Part shown: positions 49,271-57,254 of the stretch, one piece after another
How positions within the stretch are numbered: the stretch's first letter is position 1
Layout: every line of letters starts with the position of its first letter
Assembly (NCBI GenBank): GCA_000721375.1
Contig: JOGW01000005.1
Span: 361,622 to 425,621, forward strand
DNA length: 64,000 bases
Origin: Streptomyces sp. NRRL B-3428
GTDB lineage: Bacteria; Actinomycetota; Actinomycetes; Streptomycetales; Streptomycetaceae
Reading direction: 5' to 3'
Notes under the pieces: model-generated
The model's database searches: none
What the model was told of the DNA's origin: nothing
What the model saw: the letters and a program-made list of their open reading frames with translations, nothing else
Translations under genes and position numbers: made by a program

Positions 49271-49299
49271 ACAACCGTCAACAACCGCGCTGACAACCG
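49271..49299. promoter_or_regulatory. Three ACAACCG/CGGTTGT boxes upstream of eda
   Basis: ACAACCG occurs at 49271, 49281 and 49293 (CGGTTGT on the minus strand), immediately before the eda start. Repeated boxes spaced 10 and 12 bp suggest protein binding. Confidence 0.45.
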
Positions 49300-49326
49300 G
49301 ACATCAATTTGGTGGATGCTACTTTC

Positions 49327-49357
49327 ATAATGCGCAATCACCAAGCAATAATGCGCA
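49327..49357. promoter_or_regulatory. Candidate IclR-family operator: ATAATGCGCA direct repeat
   Basis: ATAATGCGCA at 49327-49336 and 49348-49357, exactly 21 bp apart, with a palindromic TGCGCA core each. It lies between eda and the dehydratase gene, overlapping CATAAT, a -10-like hexamer, and 24 bp before the dehydratase start. The cluster's IclR regulator is the obvious candidate to bind. Confidence 0.6.
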
Positions 49358-49380
49358 TGCTCAAGCCGATAAGGAGAGTC

Positions 49381-50547
49381 ATGCGGATCGCACAGGTGAC
49401 GACCTACGTCGTCAAGCAGCCGACGGAGTCGGCCTACCTCGGGAAGCTGGACGACGGGACGCGGCCCCGCGCCGCCGACGGCTACTTCGTCCGCCCACCA
49501 TGGCGCAGCCTCTACTCGGCCCATATGGAGACGATGCTGGTCCGCATCACGACCGAGGACGGTCTTGAGGGCTGGGGCGAGGCGTTGGCGCCCGTCGGCC
49601 CCGAGGTCGTCGCCGCGATCGTCGACCGCATGCTCGGACCGTGGCTGATCGGCCGCGACCCCCGCAACGTACGTCCGCTCTGGGACGGCCTGCGCGACCT
49701 GATGCGCGAACGCGGTCATCTCGTCGGCCACCAGGCCGACGCACTCGCCTCCCTCGACATCGCCCTGTGGGACCTGGCCGGCAAGGCGTTCGGCGTCCCG
49801 GTCGCCCAACTCCTCGGCGGTACCTACCGCACCGAGATCCCAGCCTACGTCTCCGGTCTGCCCGAGCCGACCGACGAGGGTCGTGCCCGTCTCGCCGCCG
49901 ACTGGGCCGCGCAAGGCGCCTTCGCCGTCAAGCTGGCGGCGGGCAAGGGCGTCGACGAGGACCTCGCCACCTTCGACGCGGTGGCCGCGGCCGCCCCCGG
50001 CGTACGCATCGCCGTCGACGCCCACTGGGCGTACGGCCTCGGGGAGGCCCTGGAGCTCGGCCGTGAACTCGACCGCCGCCGCGCCCTGTTCTTCGAGGCA
50101 CCCCTCGCGCCCGAGGACGTCGAAGGCCACCGCGATCTGGCCTCCCGTATCACCACGCCCGTCGCGGTCGGCGAATCGATGCGCAACCGCTACGAGTTCC
50201 GCGACTGGCTCGCGCGCCGCGCCCTGGGCATCGCGCAGCCCGACGTCGCCCGCACCGGCATCACCGAGGCGATGACGATCGCCGCCCTGGCCGACGCCCA
50301 CCATGTTCCGGTCGCCTGCCACCACTCCGTGGGTCTGGGCATCGCGCTCGCGGCCGGACTGCATGTCTCGGCCGCCGTCGCCGACTCTCCGTACTTCGAG
50401 TTCCAGCCCACCACCGTGCCGTTCGCCCAGCGGATCCTGCGCAAGCCCCTGGCTGCGGGCCCCACCGGATTCACGCTGCCCGAAGGCCCCGGTCTTGGCA
50501 TCGAGATCGACAGCGAAACCGTCCTCGACTTCGCCAAGGAGAACTGA
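49381..50547 (+). CDS. Enolase-superfamily sugar-acid dehydratase (mandelate racemase subgroup)
   Basis: A 388-residue enolase-superfamily dehydratase expected to turn a sugar acid (gluconate-, galactonate- or similar) into a 2-keto-3-deoxy acid. Metal ligands are visible as Asp in IAVDAHWAY, Glu in FFEAPLAPED and Glu in AVGESMRNRYEF; the basic residues are the Lys in FAVKLAAGKG and the His in VACHHSVG. N-terminal capping domain includes GEALAPVGPEV. Start ATG 49381 follows AAGGAGAG. It heads a three-gene operon with a DapA-family enzyme and SDR. The precise substrate is not readable. Confidence 0.85.
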   Translation: MRIAQVTTYVVKQPTESAYLGKLDDGTRPRAADGYFVRPPWRSLYSAHMETMLVRITTEDGLEGWGEALAPVGPEVVAAIVDRMLGPWLIGRDPRNVRPLWDGLRDLMRERGHLVGHQADALASLDIALWDLAGKAFGVPVAQLLGGTYRTEIPAYVSGLPEPTDEGRARLAADWAAQGAFAVKLAAGKGVDEDLATFDAVAAAAPGVRIAVDAHWAYGLGEALELGRELDRRRALFFEAPLAPEDVEGHRDLASRITTPVAVGESMRNRYEFRDWLARRALGIAQPDVARTGITEAMTIAALADAHHVPVACHHSVGLGIALAAGLHVSAAVADSPYFEFQPTTVPFAQRILRKPLAAGPTGFTLPEGPGLGIEIDSETVLDFAKEN

Positions 50548-50549
50548 CC

Positions 50550-51467
50550 ATGTCCCGCAGCAGCGCACCCACCGGTCTGATCCCGATCCTCGCCACCCCG
50601 TTCACCGACGCCGGTCAGCTCGATCTGCCGTCGCTGCGCTCCCTGGTGGAGTTCGAGGTCGAGGCCGGGGTCGACGGTCTTGCCGTCTTCGGCATGGCGA
50701 GCGAGGGTTTCGCGCTGACCGCCGAGGAACGCACGATCATCCTGCGTGAGGTCCGCGACGTCGTCGGCGGTGACTTCCCGCTCGTCGCCGGCGTCAACGG
50801 CACCAGCACCGAGATCGCCGTCGAGCAGGCCCGGTCGGCGACGGCCCAGGGAGCCGACCAGCTGATGGTGCTGCCGCCGTTCCTGGTGAAGCCCAACCGG
50901 CAGCAGGTGATCGACTTCTTCGGCCGGGTCGCCACGGCCACCGACGCGAGCATCATGATCCAGGACGCCCCCGGCGTCACCGGAGTGCCGATCGACGTGG
51001 CCGCCATCGCCACGCTCGCGGCCGTCGACGGCATCACCTCCGTCAAGGTCGAAGCGCCTCCCACCCCGCTCAAGGTCGCCGCGGTCACCGAGGCGGTGGG
51101 CCCCGCCTTCGCCGTGCTCGGCGGGCAGAACGCCCTGTCGCTCCTGGAGGAGTACGACCACGGCTGCGTCGGCACCATGCCCGCCTGCGAGTTCCCCGAT
51201 CTGCTCCGGGGCATCCTCGACGACCTGGCGGTCGGCCACCGGGCGCAGGCGCGGGCGGCGTTCGGGCGGCTGCTCCCGCTGATCCACCTCGGCATGCGCC
51301 CCGGCCAGGCCTGGGCCGTGCACAAGGAGGTGCTCCGCCGCCGCGGGATCATCGCCTGCGGCGCCGTACGCCTGCCCGCCCAGGATCTCGACCCGCTCAC
51401 CGCGAAGGCCCTCGACGACATCCTCGAAGATCTTCAGCTGCCGGTGCGGCATAAGGTGCGCGCATGA
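50550..51467 (+). CDS. DapA/NAL-family aldolase or dehydratase (KDG-type)
   Basis: A 305-residue class I aldolase-family enzyme. The family start GLIPILATPFTDAGQLD, substrate-carboxylate motif GMASEG (matching G-x-x-G-E), and Schiff-base Lys in TSVKVEAPPTPLK (near residue 166) are clear. The tyrosine that DapA uses (in I-L-Y-N-V-P) is replaced by Gln-Asp (IMIQDAPG), so it is not dihydrodipicolinate synthase. KDG aldolase or a deoxy-keto-acid dehydratase is inferred from neighbours. Gap of 2 nt from the dehydratase and a 4-nt overlap with the SDR indicate one operon. Confidence 0.82.
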   Translation: MSRSSAPTGLIPILATPFTDAGQLDLPSLRSLVEFEVEAGVDGLAVFGMASEGFALTAEERTIILREVRDVVGGDFPLVAGVNGTSTEIAVEQARSATAQGADQLMVLPPFLVKPNRQQVIDFFGRVATATDASIMIQDAPGVTGVPIDVAAIATLAAVDGITSVKVEAPPTPLKVAAVTEAVGPAFAVLGGQNALSLLEEYDHGCVGTMPACEFPDLLRGILDDLAVGHRAQARAAFGRLLPLIHLGMRPGQAWAVHKEVLRRRGIIACGAVRLPAQDLDPLTAKALDDILEDLQLPVRHKVRA

Positions 51468-52201
51468 GCCGTGCCGTCCTGCTGATCGGGAGTACGTCAC
51501 CGATCGGCCATGCCATCGCCAAGGCGTTCACCGAGGCCGGGGACCGTGTGGTCGGGGTCTCGGTCGGCGGCGACGTACCCGAGGCGCTCGTGGCGAACCT
51601 GACGCTGGACGTCAGCGGACCCACGGGCGCCGACGAAGCGGTCGCCCGCGGTGTCGAACTCCTCGGCGGTCTGGACGTGTTGGTGCTGGCGGCCGCCGTC
51701 ATGGCACCGGCGGCCGCGCACGAGGCGAGTCCCGACGACTGGCGCCGGGCCATCGGCAACACCTTGGACACCGCGTTCTTCCCGGCCCGTGCGGCGCTGC
51801 GGACCCTGGGCGCGGGCGGCAGCATCGTCGCGATCAGCTCGGTGAATGCCACGCTCGCCGCGCCCTGGCTGCCGGGGTACGCGGCCGCCAAGTCGGGCGT
51901 GGAGGGTCTCGTACGACAGCTCGCGCTCGACTACGGCCCGCGCGGGATCAGGGTCAACGCGGTGGCGCCCGCGATGATCGGCAACCACGAGCTGCCGCAG
52001 GTCGCCGAGGGCTACCCGCTGGGACGTGTCGGTGAGCCCTCGGACGTGGCCCAGGCCGTGCTCTACCTCGCCTGCGCGCCGTTCGTCACCGGCGTGGTCC
52101 TGCCGGTGGACGGCGGCCTGTCCATCGCCTCGCCCGCCGCTTTCCTCCGCCCCGATCTGCGGAGCAAACTCCTGGGGGACGAGCAGGCGACGGGGTCCTG
52201 A
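51464..52201 (+). CDS. Short-chain dehydrogenase/reductase in the sugar-acid operon
   Basis: A 245-residue SDR. Cofactor motif LLIGSTSPIGHAIAKAF is a variant of TGxxxGIG with Ser in place of the first Gly-adjacent residue; NNAG is replaced by LVLAAAVM; catalytic Ser, Tyr and Lys are in AISSVNA and GYAAAKSGVEGL; LPVDGGLSI closes the domain. It probably oxidises a sugar (aldose to lactone) or interconverts keto-deoxy intermediates. It overlaps the aldolase gene by 4 nt (ATGA). Strand-convergent with the IclR gene, 26 bp apart. Confidence 0.87.
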   Translation: MSRAVLLIGSTSPIGHAIAKAFTEAGDRVVGVSVGGDVPEALVANLTLDVSGPTGADEAVARGVELLGGLDVLVLAAAVMAPAAAHEASPDDWRRAIGNTLDTAFFPARAALRTLGAGGSIVAISSVNATLAAPWLPGYAAAKSGVEGLVRQLALDYGPRGIRVNAVAPAMIGNHELPQVAEGYPLGRVGEPSDVAQAVLYLACAPFVTGVVLPVDGGLSIASPAAFLRPDLRSKLLGDEQATGS

Positions 52202-52227
52202 CCGAGGGCGGCCCCTTGCGATGTGCG

Positions 52228-53055
52228 TTACTTGGCCGCTTCCTGCTGCGCCGGCGCGAGCCGCGGCTTGGCGGTGAACGAGACGCTGTAGCCGAGTGCG
52301 ACGGAGATCTCGTCCGCGGCCTCGATGATCATCAGGGCCAACTCCTGCTGGCGGTGGGCGAGATCGAGCTCCGAGAGCGGACCGCTGAGCGACAGCGCGG
52401 CGACGACCTGGCCGCCGCGCTCACGGATCGGGGCCGCGAGACAGGCCCGGCCGAAGGCCAGCTCCTCGATCTCGGTGGCGTAGCCGCGGCTGCGGATCTC
52501 CGCGAGCGCGTCCTTCATGGCCTTGAGGTCGGTGAGGGTGTGCGGTGTGTAGCCGTGCCCGAGTCCCTCGGCGAAGTACGCCCGTACGAACTCCTCCGAC
52601 TGCTGCGCGAGCAGCGCCTTGCCCATGCCCGTGGCGTGCAGCGGAGCCGTACGACCAGCCATCGTGAAGGACTTGGGGGACTTGGAGCCCTCGAAGTTGC
52701 ACAGATAGAAGAGCGCGTTCTCACGGAACTCGGCGAGATTCACCCCGAGCCCCGTGCCGCCGGCCAGGCTCTGGGCGATGGGCCGGGCGGCGCGGTAGAT
52801 CGGCGAGCCGTTCAGCGCCACCGAACCCATCGTCACCACGGCCGGACCGAGGCGGTAGAGGCCGGTGCGGGAGTCCTGCGCCACGTAACCGAGCCGGTCC
52901 AGCGAGGACATCATCCGCGACACGGTGGACTGGCCGAGGCCGGTCTTCGCGGAGAGTTCGGTGATCCGCAGCTCACTCTGTTCGTCGGTGAAGCAGCTGA
53001 GGAGCGACATGGCGCGCTCAACGGCCTGGGTACCGGCAACGGACTCTGCTGCCAT
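52228..53055 (-). CDS. IclR-family transcriptional regulator
   Basis: A 275-residue IclR-type regulator. The winged HTH at residues 12-70 reads VERAMSLLSCFTDEQSELRI and LSAKTGLGQSTVSRMMSSLD; the effector domain (about 85-260) has LHATGMGKALLAQQSEEFVR and IRERGGQVVAALSLSGPLSE. It is the obvious regulator for the adjacent sugar-acid genes, which have a 21-bp-spaced direct repeat between their divergent promoters. An ATCCACT/AGTGGAT inverted repeat (53092-53134) lies upstream and could be an autoregulatory site. Confidence 0.9.
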   Translation of the reverse strand: MAAESVAGTQAVERAMSLLSCFTDEQSELRITELSAKTGLGQSTVSRMMSSLDRLGYVAQDSRTGLYRLGPAVVTMGSVALNGSPIYRAARPIAQSLAGGTGLGVNLAEFRENALFYLCNFEGSKSPKSFTMAGRTAPLHATGMGKALLAQQSEEFVRAYFAEGLGHGYTPHTLTDLKAMKDALAEIRSRGYATEIEELAFGRACLAAPIRERGGQVVAALSLSGPLSELDLAHRQQELALMIIEAADEISVALGYSVSFTAKPRLAPAQQEAAK

Positions 53056-53089
53056 CGTGATCCTCTTCCCTCAGCGGCTGCCACAAGCG

Positions 53090-54418
53090 CTATCCACTAC
53101 TTGCAACATTCTTGTCCATTCTGACGGAGTGGATCAAATCCTGTCGCCCTTTTCCCTGCTCGGGCCGGGCCCACAGGAGCGCGCAGAGCGCGAGCCCCGT
53201 GGCCGCCCCGGCGGTGAGCAGACCGGCACGCGGGCCGAACGTCTCGTTGACCGCGCCGAGCGCGGGGCCGCCGAGGGCGCCGCTGCCGACGAAGACCAGC
53301 ACGTAGACGCCCATGACACGGCCACGCAAGGCGTCGGGGGCGCCCAGCTGGACGGCGGTGTTGGTCGAGGTGTTGAGCATGGTCGTCATCGCGCCCATGG
53401 GGAGCAGAAAGGCGGCCAGGGACCAGGGGCCGGAAGCGAAGGACGCTCCCACATAAAGGGCGGCGAGAACTGCGCCCGTGACGGACATGGCCCGATATGC
53501 GGTCCGCGCCCGTTGTGCGGCGAGCAGCGCGCCGGCCAGGGCTCCGGCGGCGGTCGTGGCGCTGAGCAGTCCGTAGCCGCCGGCGTCGGTGTGCAGGACG
53601 GACTGTGCGTAAGTGGCCAGCGTCACCGGCAGGTTGATGGTGAAGAAGCCGAACGCGCCCACCAGGAGGATCGGCCACAGCATGGCGCGCTCGCGTGCGG
53701 TGTGACGCAGCCCGTCGCGCAGCCGGCTCGCCGAAGTGAAGGTCACATCCGAACCGTGCAGTTCATGGGGGCGTACGAGAAGAAGCGCGCCGATCGGGGC
53801 GAGGTAGGTGAGCGCGTTGACGGCGAAGGCGTACCCGGGGCCGACGCCCGCCATGAGCGCGCCGCTCAGCGCGGGACCGGCCAGGGCGCCGAACTGCCAG
53901 GCCGCAGCGTTGAGTCCGATTGCGTTGCGCAGATGGTGCGGCCCGACGACCTCGTGGACGAAGGCCTGCCGCGTCGGCTCGTCGACCGCGGTGACCGTGC
54001 CGAGTGCGAAGGCGATCACGTACACATGCCAGACGGTGACGTGACCGGTGAGGGTCAGTGCGGCGAGTGCGGCCGCGGTGAGCGCCATGGCCGTCTGCGT
54101 GATCAGCAGGATGCGGCGCTTGGTCCAGCGGTCGGCGATCCACCCGCCGGTCAGGCCGAAGAGGAGTGTCGGCAGGAACTGCAGCGCCGTGGTGACGCCC
54201 ACCGCGGTGGCGCTGCCGGTGAGGGTCAGGACGAGCCAGTCCTGGGCGATGCGCTGCACCCAGGTCCCGGTGTTGACGAAGAGCCGGCCGGCGAGGAACC
54301 AGCGGTAGTTGCGCTCCCGCAGCGAGCCGCACAGGCGCTCGCGGAGCGGTGGTTGGCGGCGGAGCTGTGCGGACGGAAAGGCGGGGAGGTCGTCGGCCGG
54401 TTCGTGCGCGCGGTTCAA
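53090..54418 (-). CDS. MFS exporter (MFS_3/EntS-like)
   Basis: A 442-residue protein with about 12 hydrophobic segments of the MFS_3 (enterobactin-exporter-like) group. Landmarks: RWFLAGRLFVNTGTWVQRIA, GGWIADRWTKRRILL (motif A) and AVDEPTRQAFVHEVV, then LNTSTNTAVQLGAPDALRGR in the second half. Start is TTG 54418 with GAGG upstream. It is divergent from the LysR regulator, which may control it. The substrate is probably a drug or metabolite; it is not clearly part of the sugar-acid uptake. Confidence 0.87.
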   Translation of the reverse strand: MNRAHEPADDLPAFPSAQLRRQPPLRERLCGSLRERNYRWFLAGRLFVNTGTWVQRIAQDWLVLTLTGSATAVGVTTALQFLPTLLFGLTGGWIADRWTKRRILLITQTAMALTAAALAALTLTGHVTVWHVYVIAFALGTVTAVDEPTRQAFVHEVVGPHHLRNAIGLNAAAWQFGALAGPALSGALMAGVGPGYAFAVNALTYLAPIGALLLVRPHELHGSDVTFTSASRLRDGLRHTARERAMLWPILLVGAFGFFTINLPVTLATYAQSVLHTDAGGYGLLSATTAAGALAGALLAAQRARTAYRAMSVTGAVLAALYVGASFASGPWSLAAFLLPMGAMTTMLNTSTNTAVQLGAPDALRGRVMGVYVLVFVGSGALGGPALGAVNETFGPRAGLLTAGAATGLALCALLWARPEQGKGRQDLIHSVRMDKNVASSG

Positions 54419-54469
54419 GGTCAGTCACCTCAGGAGTTGGTGTGCCCCTATCGTCGCGACCGCCTGCCC

Positions 54470-54479
54470 ATTTCGAAAT
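54470..54479. promoter_or_regulatory. Palindrome ATTTCGAAAT in the MFS-LysR gap
   Basis: Perfect 10-bp palindrome in the 110-bp divergent region, 50 bp before the LysR start. Its size and T-rich/A-rich arms fit a LysR-type site. Confidence 0.45.
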
Positions 54480-54528
54480 CAAATCCAAGCTATTACAGTC
54501 ATTACGTGTCTCAATGAAAGGCGACGTC

Positions 54529-55392
54529 ATGTACAGCGCCGAGCAGCTGCGCACCTTTCTCGCGGTGGCGCAGTCCCTGAGCTTCACGCGGGCCGCGGCG
54601 CAGCTCAACCTCGCGCAACCGACCGTCAGTCAGCACATCCGCAAGCTGGAGGACGCGGTCGGACGGCCCCTGTTGGTGCGCGACACCCGCACGGTCGCCC
54701 TCACCGCCGACGGTGAGGCCATGGCGGAGTTCGCACGGACGATCATCTCCGCGCACGAACAGGCCGTCGACTACTTCACCGGTTCACGGCTGCGTGGGCG
54801 CCTGCGCTTCGGCGTCACGGACGACGTCGCCCTCACCCAAGTCCCCACGATGCTGCGCGAGTTCCGTAAACTCCACCCCGGCATCGACCTGGCCCTCACC
54901 GTCGCCCAGGGACCCGTACTGCAGCGCCGTATCGAGTCGGGCCATCTCGACGTCGCCCTGGTCAAGACCGAACCGGGGGAGAGGCGGGGCCGACTGCTCC
55001 GCCGTGACCGCCTCATCTGGGCATCGGCCGCCGGCACCGAGGTGACGGCCGACCTGCCGGTGCCGCTGATCGTCTACCAGGCGCCGAGCATCAGCCGCAC
55101 CCTCGCAGCCCGCGCCCTGGACGCGGTCGGCCGCAGATACCGGGTCACCTGCACCGTGCACGGCGTCAATGGAGTGCTCGCCGCCGTACGGGCCGGGCTC
55201 GGCATCGCGATCTTCGCGCGCAGCCTCGCCCCGGGCGATCTGGTCGAACTGCCTCCCGGCGCGGGCCTGCCCCAGCTCGGCGAGATCGACCAGGTCCTGC
55301 TGACCAACCCCCATGCGCGCACCGAGCCGGTCGAAGCCCTGACCAGGGCGATCCTCTCCCACGCGCACCCGATCAAGAGCATCCATCACTGA
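54529..55392 (+). CDS. LysR-family transcriptional regulator
   Basis: A 287-residue LysR-type regulator. HTH at residues 3-62: AEQLRTFLAVAQSLSFTRAA then LNLAQPTVSQHIRKLEDAVG. The effector domain (about 90-285) includes RLRFGVTDDVALTQVP and VNGVLAAVRAGLGIAIFARS. Start ATG 54529 has AAAGG 7 nt upstream; an in-frame ATG 15 nt earlier overlaps that SD. Divergent from the MFS exporter, which it probably controls. Ligand unknown. Confidence 0.9.
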   Translation: MYSAEQLRTFLAVAQSLSFTRAAAQLNLAQPTVSQHIRKLEDAVGRPLLVRDTRTVALTADGEAMAEFARTIISAHEQAVDYFTGSRLRGRLRFGVTDDVALTQVPTMLREFRKLHPGIDLALTVAQGPVLQRRIESGHLDVALVKTEPGERRGRLLRRDRLIWASAAGTEVTADLPVPLIVYQAPSISRTLAARALDAVGRRYRVTCTVHGVNGVLAAVRAGLGIAIFARSLAPGDLVELPPGAGLPQLGEIDQVLLTNPHARTEPVEALTRAILSHAHPIKSIHH

Positions 55393-55583
55393 GCGCGAGA
55401 AGATGCGTCTGTGCCGGTATCGGTATCGGGATCCAGACCATGCCGGCGGGCGACGCGCAGTGCGTCATCCAGTTCGTCCTGCGCCACCGCGATCCGGTAC
55501 GCGTCTTTGGCGGCCGTCGCGTCTCGCACGGACTCCCGCGCCGCACGCACCCGCTCCAGCATCGCCTCGGCAAAACCACCCAT
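55386..55583 (-). CDS. Small conserved helical protein of unknown function
   Basis: A 65-residue protein, MGGFAEAMLERVRAARESVR onward, with repeated charged heptads (DAYRIAVAQDELDDALRVAR) predicting two amphipathic helices. Such short helical proteins recur in Streptomyces genomes, and codon use here is typical of coding sequence. Its 3' end overlaps the LysR stop by a few bases on the other strand. Start ATG 55583 is favoured; a TTG 22 codons upstream is possible. No function is known. Confidence 0.6.
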   Translation of the reverse strand: MGGFAEAMLERVRAARESVRDATAAKDAYRIAVAQDELDDALRVARRHGLDPDTDTGTDASSRAQ

Positions 55584-55734
55584 GCGAGTCCGCCCCGCCC
55601 CTGATCCGTCCACCAAGGCAACCGGCGGCGAATTCGAAGGAATCCTCAAAAGGAGAATGCTTCAAGAATAGTGCCGGGGGCGGGCGCGGGCGCCGATGGG
55701 TCGTGAGGTTTCGCCGGCGTCGTGGGCAGTGGCC

Positions 55735-55778
55735 GAGCAGCGGGTGAGCAGCGGGTGAGCATCAGCTGAGCAGCGGGA
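55735..55778. repeat. Four 11-bp tandem units upstream of thyA
   Basis: GAGCAGCGGGT (55735), GAGCAGCGGGT (55746), GAGCATCAGCT (55757), GAGCAGCGGGA (55768). Period equals one DNA turn, and the array ends 65 bp before thyA. It may be a protein-binding or slippage-derived element. Confidence 0.7.
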
Positions 55779-55829
55779 ACGCGGCGGGCGCCGGCAGCGC
55801 CCTGGACGCGTCCACGTCTCATGGCCCAG

Positions 55830-55835
55830 TAGACT
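55830..55835 (+). promoter_or_regulatory. -10 element TAGACT of leaderless thyA
   Basis: TAGACT is followed by 8 nt and GTG 55844; no Shine-Dalgarno sequence is present. Confidence 0.5.
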
Positions 55836-55843
55836 CGACCCCC

Positions 55844-56641
55844 GTGGCGGACACCCAGTACGAAGACCTGTTGCGGCTTGCACTCACCTCCGGGACGGCC
55901 AAGGCCGACCGGACCGGCACCGGTACCCGGAGTGTCTTCGGACACCAACTGCGCTATGACCTTTCGCAGGGGTTCCCGCTGATCACCACCAAGAAGGTGC
56001 ATCTCAAGTCGATCGTGTACGAGCTCCTGTGGTTCCTGCGCGGCGACGCGAACGTCCGCTGGCTCCAGGAGCACGGCGTGACCATCTGGGACGAGTGGGC
56101 CGATGAGAACGGCGACCTCGGACCGGTCTACGGCGCGCAGTGGCGCTCCTGGCCCACCCCTGACGGCGGGCACATCGACCAGATCAGCGAGGTCCTCGAG
56201 ACCCTCCGCCGTGACCCCGACTCCCGCCGGATGATCGTCTCCGCGTGGAACGTGGCCGAGCTCTCCAAGATGGCGCTCGCCCCGTGCCACGCCTTCTTCC
56301 AGTTCTACGTCGCGGACGGCAGGCTCTCCTGCCAGCTCTACCAGCGCAGCGCCGACCTGTTCCTCGGCGTCCCGTTCAACATCGCGAGCTACGCCCTGCT
56401 CACGCACATGGTCGCTCAGCAGACCGGTCTCGAACCCGGTGACTTCATCTGGACCGGCGGCGACTGCCACATCTACGACAACCACGTCGAGCAGGTCACC
56501 GAGCAGCTCTCGCGCACGCCGTACGAGTTCCCGAAGCTCCAGCTGCGCGCCGCGGACTCGCTCTTCGACTACGCGTACGGCGATGTGGAGATCCTCGACT
56601 ACCGGCACCACCCGGCGATCAAGGCTCCGGTGGCGGTGTGA
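55844..56641 (+). CDS. thyA: Thymidylate synthase
   Basis: A 265-residue ThyA, methylating dUMP to dTMP with methylene-tetrahydrofolate in the cytosol. Clear signatures: [39 protein letters not shown], the catalytic cysteine in [12 protein letters not shown] (near residue 147), [20 protein letters not shown] and GDCHIYDNH. Length matches the bacterial family. Start is GTG 55844, leaderless. Its stop overlaps the folA start (GTGTGA), so thymidylate synthesis and folate reduction are coupled, the usual arrangement. Confidence 0.97.
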   Translation: MADTQYEDLLRLALTSGTAKADRTGTGTRSVFGHQLRYDLSQGFPLITTKKVHLKSIVYELLWFLRGDANVRWLQEHGVTIWDEWADENGDLGPVYGAQWRSWPTPDGGHIDQISEVLETLRRDPDSRRMIVSAWNVAELSKMALAPCHAFFQFYVADGRLSCQLYQRSADLFLGVPFNIASYALLTHMVAQQTGLEPGDFIWTGGDCHIYDNHVEQVTEQLSRTPYEFPKLQLRAADSLFDYAYGDVEILDYRHHPAIKAPVAV

Positions 56642-57153
56642 CGGACGGGCTGAAGGTCGGGCTCATCTGGGCGCAGACCCTCGACGGCGTGATCGGCGCG
56701 GGCAACACCATCCCCTGGCGGCTGCCCGAGGACCTGGCGCACTTCAAGGCGACCACCCTCGGCCATCCCGTGGTGATGGGGCGCAAGACCTGGGACTCGC
56801 TGCCGCCCCGCTTCCGCCCGCTGTCCGGCCGGCGCAACATCGTGGTCACCCGTGATGCGGCGTGGACGGCCGAGGGCGCAGAGCGAGCCGGGTCCGTGGC
56901 CGAGGCCCTTGAGCTCGCGGGCAAACCCTTCGAGTCCACTGCCCCGAGCGAGATCTGGGTGATCGGCGGCGGTGAGATCTACCGGGCCGCCATGGAGTAC
57001 GCCTCGATGCTCTCGGTGACCGAGATCGACTTGGCGGTGGAGGGCGACACTTTCGCTCCCGTGCCGGACGCGACGTGGCAGGTGAGCGAGGGCGGGGGCT
57101 GGCAGTCGGCGAAGTCCGGCCTGCGCTACCGCTTTCGCATGTACGCCCGCTGA
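56638..57153 (+). CDS. folA: Dihydrofolate reductase
   Basis: A 171-residue NADPH-dependent dihydrofolate reductase that regenerates tetrahydrofolate for ThyA. Landmarks: [21 protein letters not shown] at the start, [20 protein letters not shown] then [17 protein letters not shown] and [19 protein letters not shown]. Start is GTG 56638, 4 nt inside thyA. Its last codons belong to a run of 18-bp tandem repeats that continue past the stop, so the C-terminus has been duplicated downstream. Confidence 0.96.
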   Translation: MTDGLKVGLIWAQTLDGVIGAGNTIPWRLPEDLAHFKATTLGHPVVMGRKTWDSLPPRFRPLSGRRNIVVTRDAAWTAEGAERAGSVAEALELAGKPFESTAPSEIWVIGGGEIYRAAMEYASMLSVTEIDLAVEGDTFAPVPDATWQVSEGGGWQSAKSGLRYRFRMYAR

Positions 57154-57202
57154 CGCATGTACGCCAGCTGACGGACGTATGCCCGCTGACGGACGTATGC
57201 CG
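57131..57202 (+). repeat. Four 18-bp tandem units duplicating the folA 3' end
   Basis: Units at 57131-57148, 57149-57166, 57167-57184 and 57185-57202, each 18 bp. The first encodes the FolA C-terminus; the next three start with GCTGAC, which contains an in-frame stop. The array ends against the terminator stem. Confidence 0.8.
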
Positions 57203-57240
57203 AAGGGCCGCGAGCAGAGTGCCGCTCGCGGCCCTTCGGC
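57199..57240. terminator. Bidirectional terminator between folA and lutC
   Basis: Perfect 17-bp stem (57199-57215 with 57224-57240, 8-nt loop) between the convergent folA and lutC genes. Confidence 0.9.
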
Positions 57241-57254
57241 TTGCCGGCGCCAGG

